Positions 34,302 through 43,971 of a stretch of DNA of 64,000 nucleotides are shown piece by piece. The position numbers and the translations under genes were made by a program. The notes under the pieces are model-generated. The model was given only the letters and a program-made list of their open reading frames with translations. It searched no databases and had not been told where the DNA came from. The DNA lies in contig NZ_VFSG01000001.1 of the NCBI RefSeq assembly GCF_006385805.1, positions 62,001 to 126,000 on the forward strand. Reading direction: 5' to 3'. Position 1 is the first letter of the stretch. Each line of letters opens with the position of its first letter. Source of the stretch: Streptococcus xiaochunlingii (GTDB lineage: Bacteria; Bacillota; Bacilli; Lactobacillales; Streptococcaceae).

Positions 34302-35042
34302 ATGACCAGTTTAGATAAATATTTAGAAATCATTAAAAAAGGATTTTCCGAAAGAGAGGATCTAATGGCAATGGCGCCTCTGCGTACGATTGAAGACATT
34401 GCACCATTATTGGATGAAACATTGACTTATAAAGAATTCATCAATATCAATCGCTTATTAAGACAAAAATACATTGTCGAAAACCCAGAGGATATGCTAA
34501 AAGATGTAGATTTTAACCAGCTTTCTTTACCTAGCAATACGAGAGTGATTTACTTGATGGGAAGCAAATCTGATGTGCTAGACTTTTCAACATACGAACA
34601 AGTAGAAAAGATTTTAATAGTTGGGGCTAGAAAAGTAAGAAAGATCATCTTACCCCAGAATGATTGTGTGAAAGCTCTAGGGATATCTTCCATGACAAAT
34701 TTGGAAACGATAGAGAACATTTCTTTTCATACTGGCATGCGTTATCTGCACTTTGATTATGATGTAAAGTTGCCAAACTTTTCTTTTATTAGGGATTTAA
34801 ATCAGTTGCTCTATCTTTCATTTACGTCAAATAAAAAATTACCAGAATTGGATTTTATCCATCCATCTAGTGAGCTCCGTTTTTTAGATTTTGTCGACAC
34901 GTCTATTTTTAACTACGGATCAACAGTTAGCTACCTGAAGTGTCTGAAACATCTTCGATTTTTAACAACGGGAAGAACGAATCAAAAGCAAAGGGAACTT
35001 CTTAGAAGAGAGTTACCACATGTTTGCATGCGTAAGGGGTAA
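34302..35042 (+). CDS. Leucine-rich-repeat-like protein, unknown function
   Basis: A 246-residue soluble protein. From about residue 75 on, hydrophobic residues recur in a pattern like irregular leucine-rich repeats (VEKILIVGARKVRKIILP, NLETIENISFHTGM, LRFLDFVDTSIF). The start at 34302 is set by AGAGGTGA; an ATG 3 bases earlier is too close to it. No immunity family is recognised. Very AT-rich. Confidence 0.5.
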   Translation: MTSLDKYLEIIKKGFSEREDLMAMAPLRTIEDIAPLLDETLTYKEFININRLLRQKYIVENPEDMLKDVDFNQLSLPSNTRVIYLMGSKSDVLDFSTYEQVEKILIVGARKVRKIILPQNDCVKALGISSMTNLETIENISFHTGMRYLHFDYDVKLPNFSFIRDLNQLLYLSFTSNKKLPELDFIHPSSELRFLDFVDTSIFNYGSTVSYLKCLKHLRFLTTGRTNQKQRELLRRELPHVCMRKG

Positions 35043-35125
35043 AAAATGCCTTTAATCCAGCTTTTTATGAGCGATGTCTTCATCATAAACGAACTATTAG
35101 TCCCGTTGTTTAAGCAGGAGGAAAT

Positions 35126-35524
35126 ATGAGCCATACGAATCTAGCAAAAGAAACCTTCCTCCAGTTTATGCAGGCTATGTATTCTTGGGAGAGAAAAGCC
35201 ACTAGGAGCCTAAGAAACCAAGCCGATAAAGAGATGTTGAAGGATGAATTAGCTGCTATATTTGATCAGTTTTGTAGATCTAAAAAAACACTCAGAGCAA
35301 GGGAAGAATCTTTATCTGTTCGATTTCCGTTTGACTATAAATTAGAAACGCATCCCATCATTGATGAAGAGCATGACGGGAATCAAACTTACTTCTATAT
35401 CAAGGAGAATCGTTCTGGTTTAGAAACTCTCTATCGTTTTCGAATGGTGTTTCAAGAAGGACGATGGTGGATTGATAAGAAAGAATGGCTTGATGATGGG
35501 AAGTGGATCAATTCTTCCTTGTGA
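35126..35524 (+). CDS. NTF2-fold-like protein, candidate immunity protein
   Basis: A 132-residue protein. The helix ETFLQFMQAMYSWE, the later aromatic strands (YRFRMVFQEGRWWIDKKEW) and the final W-x-x-D-x-K-W look like NTF2-fold immunity proteins, which place a W-x-I/V-D strand at the end. AGGAGGAAAT is a strong ribosome binding site. Upstream, at 35046-35129, is a 27-codon frame (starts MPLIQLFMSDVF) that may be a remnant. Confidence 0.55.
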   Translation: MSHTNLAKETFLQFMQAMYSWERKATRSLRNQADKEMLKDELAAIFDQFCRSKKTLRAREESLSVRFPFDYKLETHPIIDEEHDGNQTYFYIKENRSGLETLYRFRMVFQEGRWWIDKKEWLDDGKWINSSL

Positions 35525-35611
35525 AATACTGGATAGTATAGGAATGCAGGAAGAGATATCCTTCAAAAAAAGTGGTAGTTAAGTGTAAGAAATGAAATTT
35601 TAGAGGTCAAT

Positions 35612-36541
35612 ATGAATAAAACACTTTCAAATCAAAAAAGAAAATTAACTGCTATAAAAAATAAAATACTGAAGGCAAGAGATTTTCACTTAGAGGCAGA
35701 AAACCTATCTAATACTGAAGCCATTTTAACAGCTCTAAAATCTGATAAGAAAAGCGTTAAAGTTAACTATGAAGAAAAAGGTGAGAATCAATCATATCTG
35801 TATGATCATATAGATATGATTGATTCTATAAGTCCGTATCCTCTAGTCTCTAATTTTATAGAAAGTAAAACATCTGAAAACTACCAGTTATTATTGAATG
35901 GCTGTTTTTGTTCTGTAATGGCAGATATGGCTTCTGCTAAATATTTGGCTAAAGGGGGCTCAAACTTTGATACAGATATTTGTTTGAATATCTTATTTGC
36001 CCTTGCCTATTTAGATAATACTTATGTAGAGTTTTTAATTGATAAATTAGCCTATTTTAAAGAAGCCCAAGTTGAGAAAGGGAAAAAAATTATTTTCTTT
36101 TCAGCTAAGAGTTTATTGCCTTTAGTCGTTTTTCTTTATGGAAATGGTAAGGATGATCGACTTGCTAACCTACTGGAGAATGCTTGTGATGCCAAATATC
36201 ACCCCTTGGACACGAATCCTTATCAGAATGTGAATGATGCCTATAAACAGGTTATGGAAACTATTTTTTCAGAGGACGATGATGTTTTTAGAGAAACAAT
36301 TTTATCCATGTATGATTATCATTTAGCGAACACCAGAGATAGTCATTTAGTAGACTTCAATACCTTACTATGGCAATATTTCCCAATCGAAATCTTAGTT
36401 TTATTAAAAGAACGTCAGAAAAAAGGTCTCTCAATAGATGGAATTAGGCATCCCTTGTTTGATGACTTTTTGCCCTATTTCATGGATGACTTTCAGTTAA
36501 CCGAGCAAAACAAGATGATTCTAGGAACGATCTTAGACTAG
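35612..36541 (+). CDS. Hypothetical helical protein, candidate immunity protein
   Basis: A 309-residue protein, the longest in the array. The N-terminus is lysine-rich (QKRKLTAIKNKILKARD). The middle (LNGCFCSVMADMASAKYL, DICLNILFALAYLDN) and C-terminus are helical, reminiscent of immunity proteins that pair with DUF1910/DUF1911-type folds, but I cannot confirm that. AGAGGTCA ribosome binding site. Low GC. Confidence 0.5.
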   Translation: MNKTLSNQKRKLTAIKNKILKARDFHLEAENLSNTEAILTALKSDKKSVKVNYEEKGENQSYLYDHIDMIDSISPYPLVSNFIESKTSENYQLLLNGCFCSVMADMASAKYLAKGGSNFDTDICLNILFALAYLDNTYVEFLIDKLAYFKEAQVEKGKKIIFFSAKSLLPLVVFLYGNGKDDRLANLLENACDAKYHPLDTNPYQNVNDAYKQVMETIFSEDDDVFRETILSMYDYHLANTRDSHLVDFNTLLWQYFPIEILVLLKERQKKGLSIDGIRHPLFDDFLPYFMDDFQLTEQNKMILGTILD

Positions 36542-36676
36542 TTGTGTAGAATAGATGGAGAACGTCAATAACCCATGCAATCGCAAGGAATTATAGGAAT
36601 CACCTATATCCATATAGATTTCTAGGAAAATGCAATGAGGAACTTTCCACATCCTTTTAGAAATAGAGGTAAAGAA

Positions 36677-37231
36677 ATGAAAGAGGCCAAAGAACTCTTC
36701 GTAAAAAATGGCTTTTCGCGACTAAAGCGAACCCATAACTATTATAAAATTGATCATGATTTTTATACGGTCATCTATTTTCAACGAAAATCAGATGGTA
36801 GTGCCTATTTCGTAAATGTTGGCCTTCATCCTCTCTTTCTGGAGTCAGGACTGTTAGAAGAAGTGGATTGTGCTTTACGGACGCGATTAGGTTCTATCGA
36901 ACATAGAAATGGCATGGATCAAGCTGAATTGGAAAAGGCTGTCCAAGAGGCCATCGATTTTACTGATCAGTATGCGTCGTATCCTACCGTATTTTCGAGC
37001 ATAGATCCCGAGAAGGATCTTGAGAAGGATTGGTTGTTAAAACAATTCTCTATCACCAAAGTGAACTTATGCAGATTGTATGTTGAGTATTATGATTCAA
37101 TCGATTCTAAGAAGTTGGCTTTAGATTTTGCAAACTATGGCTTATCCATTACACCTAAGATTGCTTCTGTTCCTAAAAACTTCTTTAAAACCTATATTCG
37201 TTCGGGAGAAATAATTAAAACTACTTATTAG
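36677..37231 (+). CDS. DUF4304-like protein, candidate immunity protein
   Basis: A 184-residue protein. KELFVKNGFSRLKRTHNYYK, VIYFQRKSDGSAYFVNVGLH and a later acidic helix fit the DUF4304 pattern (GF-x-K near the start, then Q-x-S and F-x-V-N-x-G). The start at 36677 is chosen because AGAGGT lies 6 bases upstream; an ATG at 36635 has no such site. Confidence 0.55.
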   Translation: MKEAKELFVKNGFSRLKRTHNYYKIDHDFYTVIYFQRKSDGSAYFVNVGLHPLFLESGLLEEVDCALRTRLGSIEHRNGMDQAELEKAVQEAIDFTDQYASYPTVFSSIDPEKDLEKDWLLKQFSITKVNLCRLYVEYYDSIDSKKLALDFANYGLSITPKIASVPKNFFKTYIRSGEIIKTTY

Positions 37232-37296
37232 GGCGGAGTGAAAGTGAAGATTTACTGATCAATATCCTGACGAAAGAAACCGGTAGGAAAAAATAG

Positions 37297-37386
37297 ATGA
37301 ATCTTAATGAACTCATCGAAGAGGTTGAAAATAATGTTGACTTAGCATCCTATATCAATCTTGTACCAAAAGGAAATAAGAAATGA
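37297..37386 (+). pseudogene. 5' remnant of a paralogue of the gene at 39020
   Basis: A 29-codon frame reads MNLNELIEEVENN...ASYINLVPKGNKK and stops at TGA. It matches the first 29 residues of the protein at 39020 (MNVKELIEEIEND...SYLNQVPKKNKK) nearly position by position. The remaining 170 residues are absent, and the following SUKH gene begins at 37383, so its ATG is part of the remnant's end. The join lies in an A-rich stretch (AAATAAGAAA), where recombination between the two copies could have happened. Confidence 0.75.
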
Positions 37387-37742
37387 AAAACTATTTACTT
37401 GATGAAAGGCTATTTCAGTATCCTGAATCGTTTAAAAAATTGATTGAACTCAATTTAGTTGATTTTGATTGTTGGTATCTGTTGGATTCAGAATGGGCCC
37501 TATCTTTGTATGAGGGATTGCAGGAAAGATATCCAAGCAGAGAGTTGATTCCATTTGCTAAAAGAGGAGATTGTGATGATACAGCTTGTTTTGAAATAGG
37601 AAAGGGCAATAAGGTCCAACTCATTCATGATTTTGCTGCCGAAGGATGGGAGCAACGGAAAGAGTTTAACGACTTTTGGGAATGGGTAGAATATGCAGTC
37701 AAATGCATGATAGAGTATAACAAAGAGGATGGGATTGAATAA
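37383..37742 (+). CDS. SMI1/KNR4 (SUKH) family protein, candidate immunity protein
   Basis: A 119-residue protein of the short SMI1/KNR4 type: LIPFAKRGDCDDTACFEIG (residues about 60-78), VQLIHDFAAEGWEQR and the terminal FNDFWEWVEYAV are characteristic. It overlaps the 5' remnant before it by 4 bases, and it may use that frame's AAGGAAATAAG as ribosome binding site. After it, a 26-codon frame from 37742 (starts MGRPYYRDEE) may be another remnant. Confidence 0.75.
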   Translation: MKNYLLDERLFQYPESFKKLIELNLVDFDCWYLLDSEWALSLYEGLQERYPSRELIPFAKRGDCDDTACFEIGKGNKVQLIHDFAAEGWEQRKEFNDFWEWVEYAVKCMIEYNKEDGIE

Positions 37743-37797
37743 TGGGAAGGCCCTACTATAGGGACGAAGAAACTGAACTACAAGGTAAGGAGAACAA

Positions 37798-38385
37798 ATG
37801 GAAACGATTACCCAATTATTAAATGAGATTGAAAAAAGTCTCCAACAGCTAGATCATTCTTGTGTAGACCATCTAAATCCGGGAATAACTTCTTTAAAAA
37901 TTCAAGAATTGTTTGAGGAAATCCCATTGCAACCAAACCAAGACTTGCATGCCCTTTATGCTTGGAGAAACGGATCAAAAGATAGTGAGGGAATCACACT
38001 TGGTGAGCTGGCATTTTTTCCTGGCTTCTATTTGATGTCTCTGGAAGAAAGTATCCAGACCTACATGGAACTAAGAGCAAGGGATGTTTGGAACAAATTT
38101 TGGTTCCCAATTTTTGCCAGTGGAGGGGGAGATTTTTATGCCATGAACTTGGCTCCAGAATCTCAGGGTCAAATACATGGTGTTTACGTGTATGAAGAAG
38201 AACCTCAGGTCGAATACCGGTCATTGAAATCCATGCTCACAACCTTTAAAGTATGTTATGAACAAGGTATTATTTTCCGGAATGAACAAGGCTACTTGGA
38301 TATGGATTATAGAAAGCATGCTGAGGTAGCGCATGAGATAAATCCAGATGTGAAGATGTGGCTGGAATTCTTAAAGGAGATGTAA
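37798..38385 (+). CDS. SMI1/KNR4 (SUKH) family protein, candidate immunity protein
   Basis: A 195-residue protein of the longer SMI1/KNR4 type. LQPNQDLHALYAWRNGSKD (about 42-60), LAFFPGFYLMSLEESI, FWFPIFASGGGDFYAMNL and GVYVYEEEPQVEYRSL are the usual blocks of this superfamily. GTAAGGAG ribosome binding site. It is closely followed by the gene at 38391. Confidence 0.8.
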   Translation: METITQLLNEIEKSLQQLDHSCVDHLNPGITSLKIQELFEEIPLQPNQDLHALYAWRNGSKDSEGITLGELAFFPGFYLMSLEESIQTYMELRARDVWNKFWFPIFASGGGDFYAMNLAPESQGQIHGVYVYEEEPQVEYRSLKSMLTTFKVCYEQGIIFRNEQGYLDMDYRKHAEVAHEINPDVKMWLEFLKEM

Positions 38386-38390
38386 GAAGA

Positions 38391-38960
38391 ATGACCACGG
38401 AAAGAAATATGGCAGTAGTTACTGTATTAAAAAAGATCATTAAACTCTATGAGGAAACAACGTTTATCCCCCAATTGGTGAGTTTTTCAAACGAAAAATT
38501 AAGGATCCAGTCTTCCAATTTGACAGGAGAATTGCTTGCTTACTATCAACATATAGAGTTCGATAAGGATTTGTTTTTTGCCAATCAAAATTTTAATATT
38601 GTTTTGTTGCCATTAGACTCTCCTGCAAGGACAGTCGAATCTTGGGCCTTACAAGATGTTCTTCAATTTAGTGAAGGGCAATACCAGATATTCGCTACTA
38701 CAGATACAGACGATATTCTTTTCTGCGATATGATAGATGAAAAATCCCCTGTTTACGCGGGCAGTCCTGGAGATCCTAATTTCTACAAACTCAGCGCAAG
38801 TTTGACGGAGTTTTTTGAGTTCTATTTTGCTTTTTCAAATTTCTGGGGCCAAAGAGAAGATGTCCCTCTGGAGGATTATATTGCAGGGACAGGTGACTTG
38901 ATAGAGCGCTACCTTTCCCCGGATGTCCAAGCGATAGCGAAAGAATATCTATTTCGGTGA
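38391..38960 (+). CDS. SMI1/KNR4-like protein, paralogue of the gene at 32851
   Basis: A 189-residue protein. LTGELLAYYQHIEFDKD, NFNIVLLPLDSPA and DIEKSPV-like DMIDEKSPVYAG align with the protein at 32851, and FYKLSASLTEFFEFYF matches its S-L-x-x-F region. The start at 38391 is set by GTAAGAAGA a few bases before; an earlier TTG lies inside the preceding gene. Diverged duplicate in the same array. Confidence 0.65.
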   Translation: MTTERNMAVVTVLKKIIKLYEETTFIPQLVSFSNEKLRIQSSNLTGELLAYYQHIEFDKDLFFANQNFNIVLLPLDSPARTVESWALQDVLQFSEGQYQIFATTDTDDILFCDMIDEKSPVYAGSPGDPNFYKLSASLTEFFEFYFAFSNFWGQREDVPLEDYIAGTGDLIERYLSPDVQAIAKEYLFR

Positions 38961-39019
38961 AATTGACCTGAGAAAAGCCTTTCTCAGTAACAAAAAGTGA
39001 ATTGGATAGAAGAAAAGAA

Positions 39020-39625
39020 ATGAATGTGAAAGAACTAATCGAAGAGATTGAAAATGATGCTGAGTTCTTCTCGTATTTAAACCAGGTTCCCAAAAAGAAT
39101 AAGAAAACTCAAGCTAGCTATCTCGAATCGCTAAATCATCTGGCCTATTTACTTTATCTGGATGATCAAGAGGAAATGGCTAAGAAATTATTAGATAGGA
39201 TCATACAAGTTCCATTTGAAGGGAATTATAACACGTGGACCTTTGTTGATAGCTCTCTGGTTTTATTGGCCTATCTGGAAAGAGAGGCAGAAAATCAGGT
39301 ATTCGTCTATAAAAAACTCCTTTTGTTTCCGTTAGAACAAGGGGAGGAATCCACTCAAAACATAAGAAGGAGAGTTCATCAGAGATTTTTGAATGGTGAT
39401 AGCTTGGAGCAAAAGCTTGCAAAAATCGAGCAAGCTTCAAGTCCTGAATCGGAAATGGAACGCCGTCTGCTATACTTAACAGATCTACTGAAAATTTACC
39501 TCTTTATTACTGAGTCAACTTGTGAAGAGACAGATATTCAGGCAAAAATTGAAGAGAATATGGAGATACTGAAGAAGTATATCAAAGAGCATGAAATATA
39601 TAGCCTCTTTCCTTTTAAGGGATAA
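39020..39625 (+). CDS. Hypothetical helical protein, candidate immunity protein
   Basis: A 201-residue, mostly helical protein with no family that I recognise. ASYLESLNHLAYLLYLDDQEEMA and later helices give it a tetratricopeptide-like look. A 29-codon 5' remnant of a second copy lies at 37297. The start at 39020 has AGAAAAG upstream; an in-frame TTG at 39002 is less likely. It is the last small gene of the array. Confidence 0.55.
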   Translation: MNVKELIEEIENDAEFFSYLNQVPKKNKKTQASYLESLNHLAYLLYLDDQEEMAKKLLDRIIQVPFEGNYNTWTFVDSSLVLLAYLEREAENQVFVYKKLLLFPLEQGEESTQNIRRRVHQRFLNGDSLEQKLAKIEQASSPESEMERRLLYLTDLLKIYLFITESTCEETDIQAKIEENMEILKKYIKEHEIYSLFPFKG

Positions 39626-39664
39626 GGTGAGCTAGCAATCTTGGACTTTTAGAAAGGGTGGAAT

Positions 39665-40165
39665 ATGGAAATCAAAAATCACTTTGGTGTATATGGAATC
39701 TGTCTTCAAGACGGGAAATTGCTTTGCATTGAAAAAACGAGAGGCCCCTATCAGCATCGTTTTGATCTACCGGGTGGTAGTCAAGAACTAGGTGAGGGGT
39801 TGACAGAAACTCTCAAGAGAGAAGTTCTGGAGGAGACAGGCTATACGCTTATCCGTTATTCAAATCCTAGGATGTATGATGTGCTGGTTCAAGAAGAGGG
39901 GAAAGATTTCGCTGTACATCATATCATGGCCTTTTATGATATCGTACTCGATTTCGAAAACTCTCAAAAATCCCTTCCTCATGAAGTTCTTGATGGGACT
40001 AATGATTCAGCCAATGCAGTTTGGGTCCCTATTGAGCAGATGACCCAAGAAAATGCCTCACCCTTAGTATTGAAGGTGAAGGCAGAGTTAGGAGGATTTC
40101 CAGAATTGGAACTGACAAGTTATAAGAATTGGAAGGTAAAAAAGAGGGATAATGGAACTATTTAA
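39665..40165 (+). CDS. Nudix hydrolase
   Basis: A 166-residue Nudix enzyme. The Nudix box is GGSQELGEGLTETLKREVL plus EETGY (about 37-60), which fits G-x5-E-x7-R-E-U-x-E-E-x-G-U fully. The substrate is not predictable; such proteins hydrolyse nucleoside diphosphate derivatives. Its end overlaps the GNAT gene by 14 bases. GAAAGGGTGG ribosome binding site. Confidence 0.9.
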   Translation: MEIKNHFGVYGICLQDGKLLCIEKTRGPYQHRFDLPGGSQELGEGLTETLKREVLEETGYTLIRYSNPRMYDVLVQEEGKDFAVHHIMAFYDIVLDFENSQKSLPHEVLDGTNDSANAVWVPIEQMTQENASPLVLKVKAELGGFPELELTSYKNWKVKKRDNGTI

Positions 40166-40880
40166 AACATGGAAGAAATATATGGTTCTCTATGGTCTTA
40201 AATCTCAAATCGGGACTGTTTATCGAAACAGTGATAGGACAACAAGCTTTTATGATATTGGGAATTTTCTATACCTAGCAGGGGAGTTGGATTCCAGATT
40301 TTGGGAAGATTTTGTTAGGCAATATGGTTTAGATTATAAGATTATTATTTCAGAAGACACTAAGTGGCAAGATTTTCTGCATCGGCAAGGTGGGTTAATT
40401 TCTTTTACTCGCTATTCTCTTAAGGATAAGGCAAATTTTCAAGTTGAATTTCTAAATGACCTAGTTACTCATATAGAAGAAGGTTACAATATTGTACCTA
40501 TTGATAATCGTATTTATAACTGCCTTTCTGAGGAAGAATGGTCACAAGATTTACAGGGGGATTTTGAGTCCTACCAGGATTTTGCTTTAAAAGGTGGATT
40601 TGGCTTTGTGATTCTTAAAAATAATGAAGTGATTGCTGGGATTTCCTCAGGGTTAGTTTACCGTGAAGCAGTTGAAGTGGAAGTTGCAACTAGACCAAAC
40701 GAACAAGGGAATGGATTTGCTAAAAAGCTTGGTGCTGCAATGATTCTAGAGAGTTTAAATAGAGATATGTTTCCACTTTGGGATGCTCATAACGAGGCTT
40801 CCAAAAAAGTAGCAGAATTTTTAGGATATGAGTTAGTTGAACCTTATGAAGCTTTTGAACTAGAGGAAAGTGTCGTATAA
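40152..40880 (+). CDS. GNAT family N-acetyltransferase
   Basis: A 242-residue protein. The C-terminal half holds the GNAT domain: GGFGFVILKNNEVIAGISSGL (parts), VEVEVATRPNEQGNGFAKKLG with the acetyl-CoA loop Q-G-N-G-F-A near residue 190, and ASKKVAEFLGYELVEPYEAF. The N-terminal 130 residues are a second, diverged lobe, as in GNAT enzymes of the zwittermicin-resistance type. Substrate unknown. Overlaps the Nudix gene, so the two are probably co-expressed. Confidence 0.85.
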   Translation: MELFKTWKKYMVLYGLKSQIGTVYRNSDRTTSFYDIGNFLYLAGELDSRFWEDFVRQYGLDYKIIISEDTKWQDFLHRQGGLISFTRYSLKDKANFQVEFLNDLVTHIEEGYNIVPIDNRIYNCLSEEEWSQDLQGDFESYQDFALKGGFGFVILKNNEVIAGISSGLVYREAVEVEVATRPNEQGNGFAKKLGAAMILESLNRDMFPLWDAHNEASKKVAEFLGYELVEPYEAFELEESVV

Positions 40881-40921
40881 TGATATCTGATATTGTATCT
40901 TTTAAGACGAGGTGAATGAAC

Positions 40922-41821
40922 ATGCAAAATCAACTAGCTCTTAGTGGCGAAAAAATTGTTGAAAAAGTTTATCCCCATTTATTGCACCACGTCGGCTTGA
41001 TTCGTGGGGAATACTTGTTGAGAGAACTAAACCAAAACATACTATTACCAAATTGTCAGCAATTTGTGAAAGATTATCTAGACACTATTTGTCATTTGTA
41101 CTCAGATGAAGAAGTCTGGTATCGCTTTTCAGAGTTAACAAATGCAGAAGCAAATATTCTAGACGGGACTAAAGAGTATTTTGACGAACGTCACCCCTTA
41201 TTTGGATACAGAGGTATCAGGCGTTTGTTGGCGTGTCCAGATGAATTTCAGGCTGAGACAAATGTTGTTACAGAAGTTTTTCAAACCAATCCCAATCTGT
41301 CTATTATTTTTCCTTTTGTCAATGATGCTGAACAATTAAAACAAGCTATTACAGTATTGCGTCAGTATGGTTTTACCGGGAAAGTCGGCACGATGATTGA
41401 ATTACCATCAGCTTATTTCGACTTGGACAGGATACTGGAAACTGGTATTTCAAAGATTGTAGTTGGAATGAATGATTTAACTTCTTTTATTTTTGCGACT
41501 GTGAGAAACAGTCAATGGCATGATATGGAAAGTCCAATTATGTTAGATATGTTGAGACAGATGCAGGATAAAGCAAGGAAGAACAAGATTGATTTTGCTG
41601 TAGCAGGCTATCTGAATACTTCTTTCATACAAAAAATGAATCAGATGGGTATCGAATGTATTCTCCATTACAGCTCTATTCCAGAGATTTTTGATTTAGA
41701 AATTGACCATCCAGACCATCTTAAACATATAAAAGAAGAAAGTAAAAAATTACAAAGGAGAACCCATGACACCGCAAGAAATGTGGAATGCATACAAGAA
41801 AATCAATCCCTCTATCGGTGA
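40922..41821 (+). CDS. Stand-alone PEP-utilising-enzyme TIM barrel protein
   Basis: A 299-residue protein resembling only the C-terminal PEP-binding barrel of PEP synthase, PPDK and PTS enzyme I. Recognisable blocks are FGYRGIRR (94-101), GTMIELPSA (156-164, the metal-site motif G-x-M-x-E-x-P-x-A) and GMNDLTSF (182-189, as in G-T-N-D-L-T-Q). The catalytic cysteine region reads FAVAGYLNTS, so the cysteine of the C-G-E motif is missing. The swivelling histidine domain and ATP-grasp domain are absent. Function is open. The start at 40922 is set by GAGGTG 8 bases upstream. Its last 18 codons overlap the next gene. Confidence 0.75.
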   Translation: MQNQLALSGEKIVEKVYPHLLHHVGLIRGEYLLRELNQNILLPNCQQFVKDYLDTICHLYSDEEVWYRFSELTNAEANILDGTKEYFDERHPLFGYRGIRRLLACPDEFQAETNVVTEVFQTNPNLSIIFPFVNDAEQLKQAITVLRQYGFTGKVGTMIELPSAYFDLDRILETGISKIVVGMNDLTSFIFATVRNSQWHDMESPIMLDMLRQMQDKARKNKIDFAVAGYLNTSFIQKMNQMGIECILHYSSIPEIFDLEIDHPDHLKHIKEESKKLQRRTHDTARNVECIQENQSLYR

Positions 41822-42206
41822 TGAGATAGATGCCTGGGCTTTTGGAGTAGAGGCAGATCTCTTGGCTGACTTGGTTCTAAGAGGCGAAAAAACAGCAACT
41901 GCCTCAGCTTACGATCTTTACGCAGTAGAGGACGAACCCCTTCCCCAAGAAGGTACCTTTGATGTCATTTTAGACAGTCAAGATCAGGCTGTCTGCATTG
42001 TCGAAATTACAAAGGTTTCCGTTCAGCCTTTCCATCAGGTTTCAGCCGACCATGCCTATAAGGAAGGCGAAGGAGACAAATCCTTAGCTTATTGGCGTCA
42101 GGTTCATGAGGAGTTTTTCACGGAGTGGCTGGAGGAAGCAGGTCTGACGTTTACACCTGATAGCAAGGTAGTTTTAGAAGAATTTCGCAAGGTTTATCCA
42201 TTATAG
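41766..42206 (+). CDS. ASCH domain protein
   Basis: A 146-residue protein with the ASCH signature LRGEKTATASAYDLY (about 36-50), preceded by WAFGVEADLLADLVL and followed by FDVILDSQDQAVCIVEITKV and the terminal EFRKVYPL. The fold is related to PUA domains and is thought to bind RNA; some ASCH proteins hydrolyse acylated nucleosides. It overlaps the preceding gene by 56 bases, with AAAGGAG inside that gene as its ribosome binding site. Confidence 0.88.
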   Translation: MTPQEMWNAYKKINPSIGDEIDAWAFGVEADLLADLVLRGEKTATASAYDLYAVEDEPLPQEGTFDVILDSQDQAVCIVEITKVSVQPFHQVSADHAYKEGEGDKSLAYWRQVHEEFFTEWLEEAGLTFTPDSKVVLEEFRKVYPL

Positions 42207-42324
42207 ATACGCTCTCCATTTAGAAAATCAGAAAAAAGAATAACTGTTTTTATACAAAATAGGCCTAGTGATTGTGACAAGTTAAAAATACTGCCCAGTT
42301 CTTAGAACTATTAAAATATTTTTT

Positions 42325-42461
42325 GAGACTTTCCGCTGTGAGAAAAGCGCTTGAAACCTAAAGTTTCAAGCGCTCGGGAGTTTTGAAACTTTAGGTTCAA
42401 AACTAAATCATGGAATTTCGTAGAAGTTCGCTGATGTCCGTACTCACCTAAGGAAAGTCTC
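42325..42461 (+). repeat. Dispersed structured element, copy D
   Basis: Same orientation as copy A. Termini GAGACTTTCC / GGAAAGTCTC form a perfect 10-base pair; inner stems are GTGAG/CTCAC, AGCGCTTGAAAC/GTTTCAAGCGCT (12), GTTTTGAA/TTCAAAAC (8) and GAATTTC/GAAGTTC (one wobble). It is the only copy between two genes of the same direction, 120 bases after the ASCH gene and ahead of glmU. Confidence 0.88.
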
Positions 42462-42484
42462 AACGAAGATATGATCTTAATCTG

Positions 42485-42509
42485 ACTCTCCTTATAGGAG
42501 AGTTTTTTG
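42485..42509 (+). terminator. Terminator upstream of glmU
   Basis: ACTCTCCT-TAT-AGGAGAGT, followed by TTTTT. Confidence 0.8.
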
Positions 42510-42541
42510 ATCTATGTCAATTTTTCAAATCAGCTAAAAAA

Positions 42542-43962
<1,421 letters not shown>

Positions 43963-43971
43963 GAGATTTTC

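Noticed and set aside
27211..39625. Reading the array as a prophage or integrative element
   Set aside because: No integrase, structural, replication or transfer genes and no flanking direct repeats or tRNA gene are seen.
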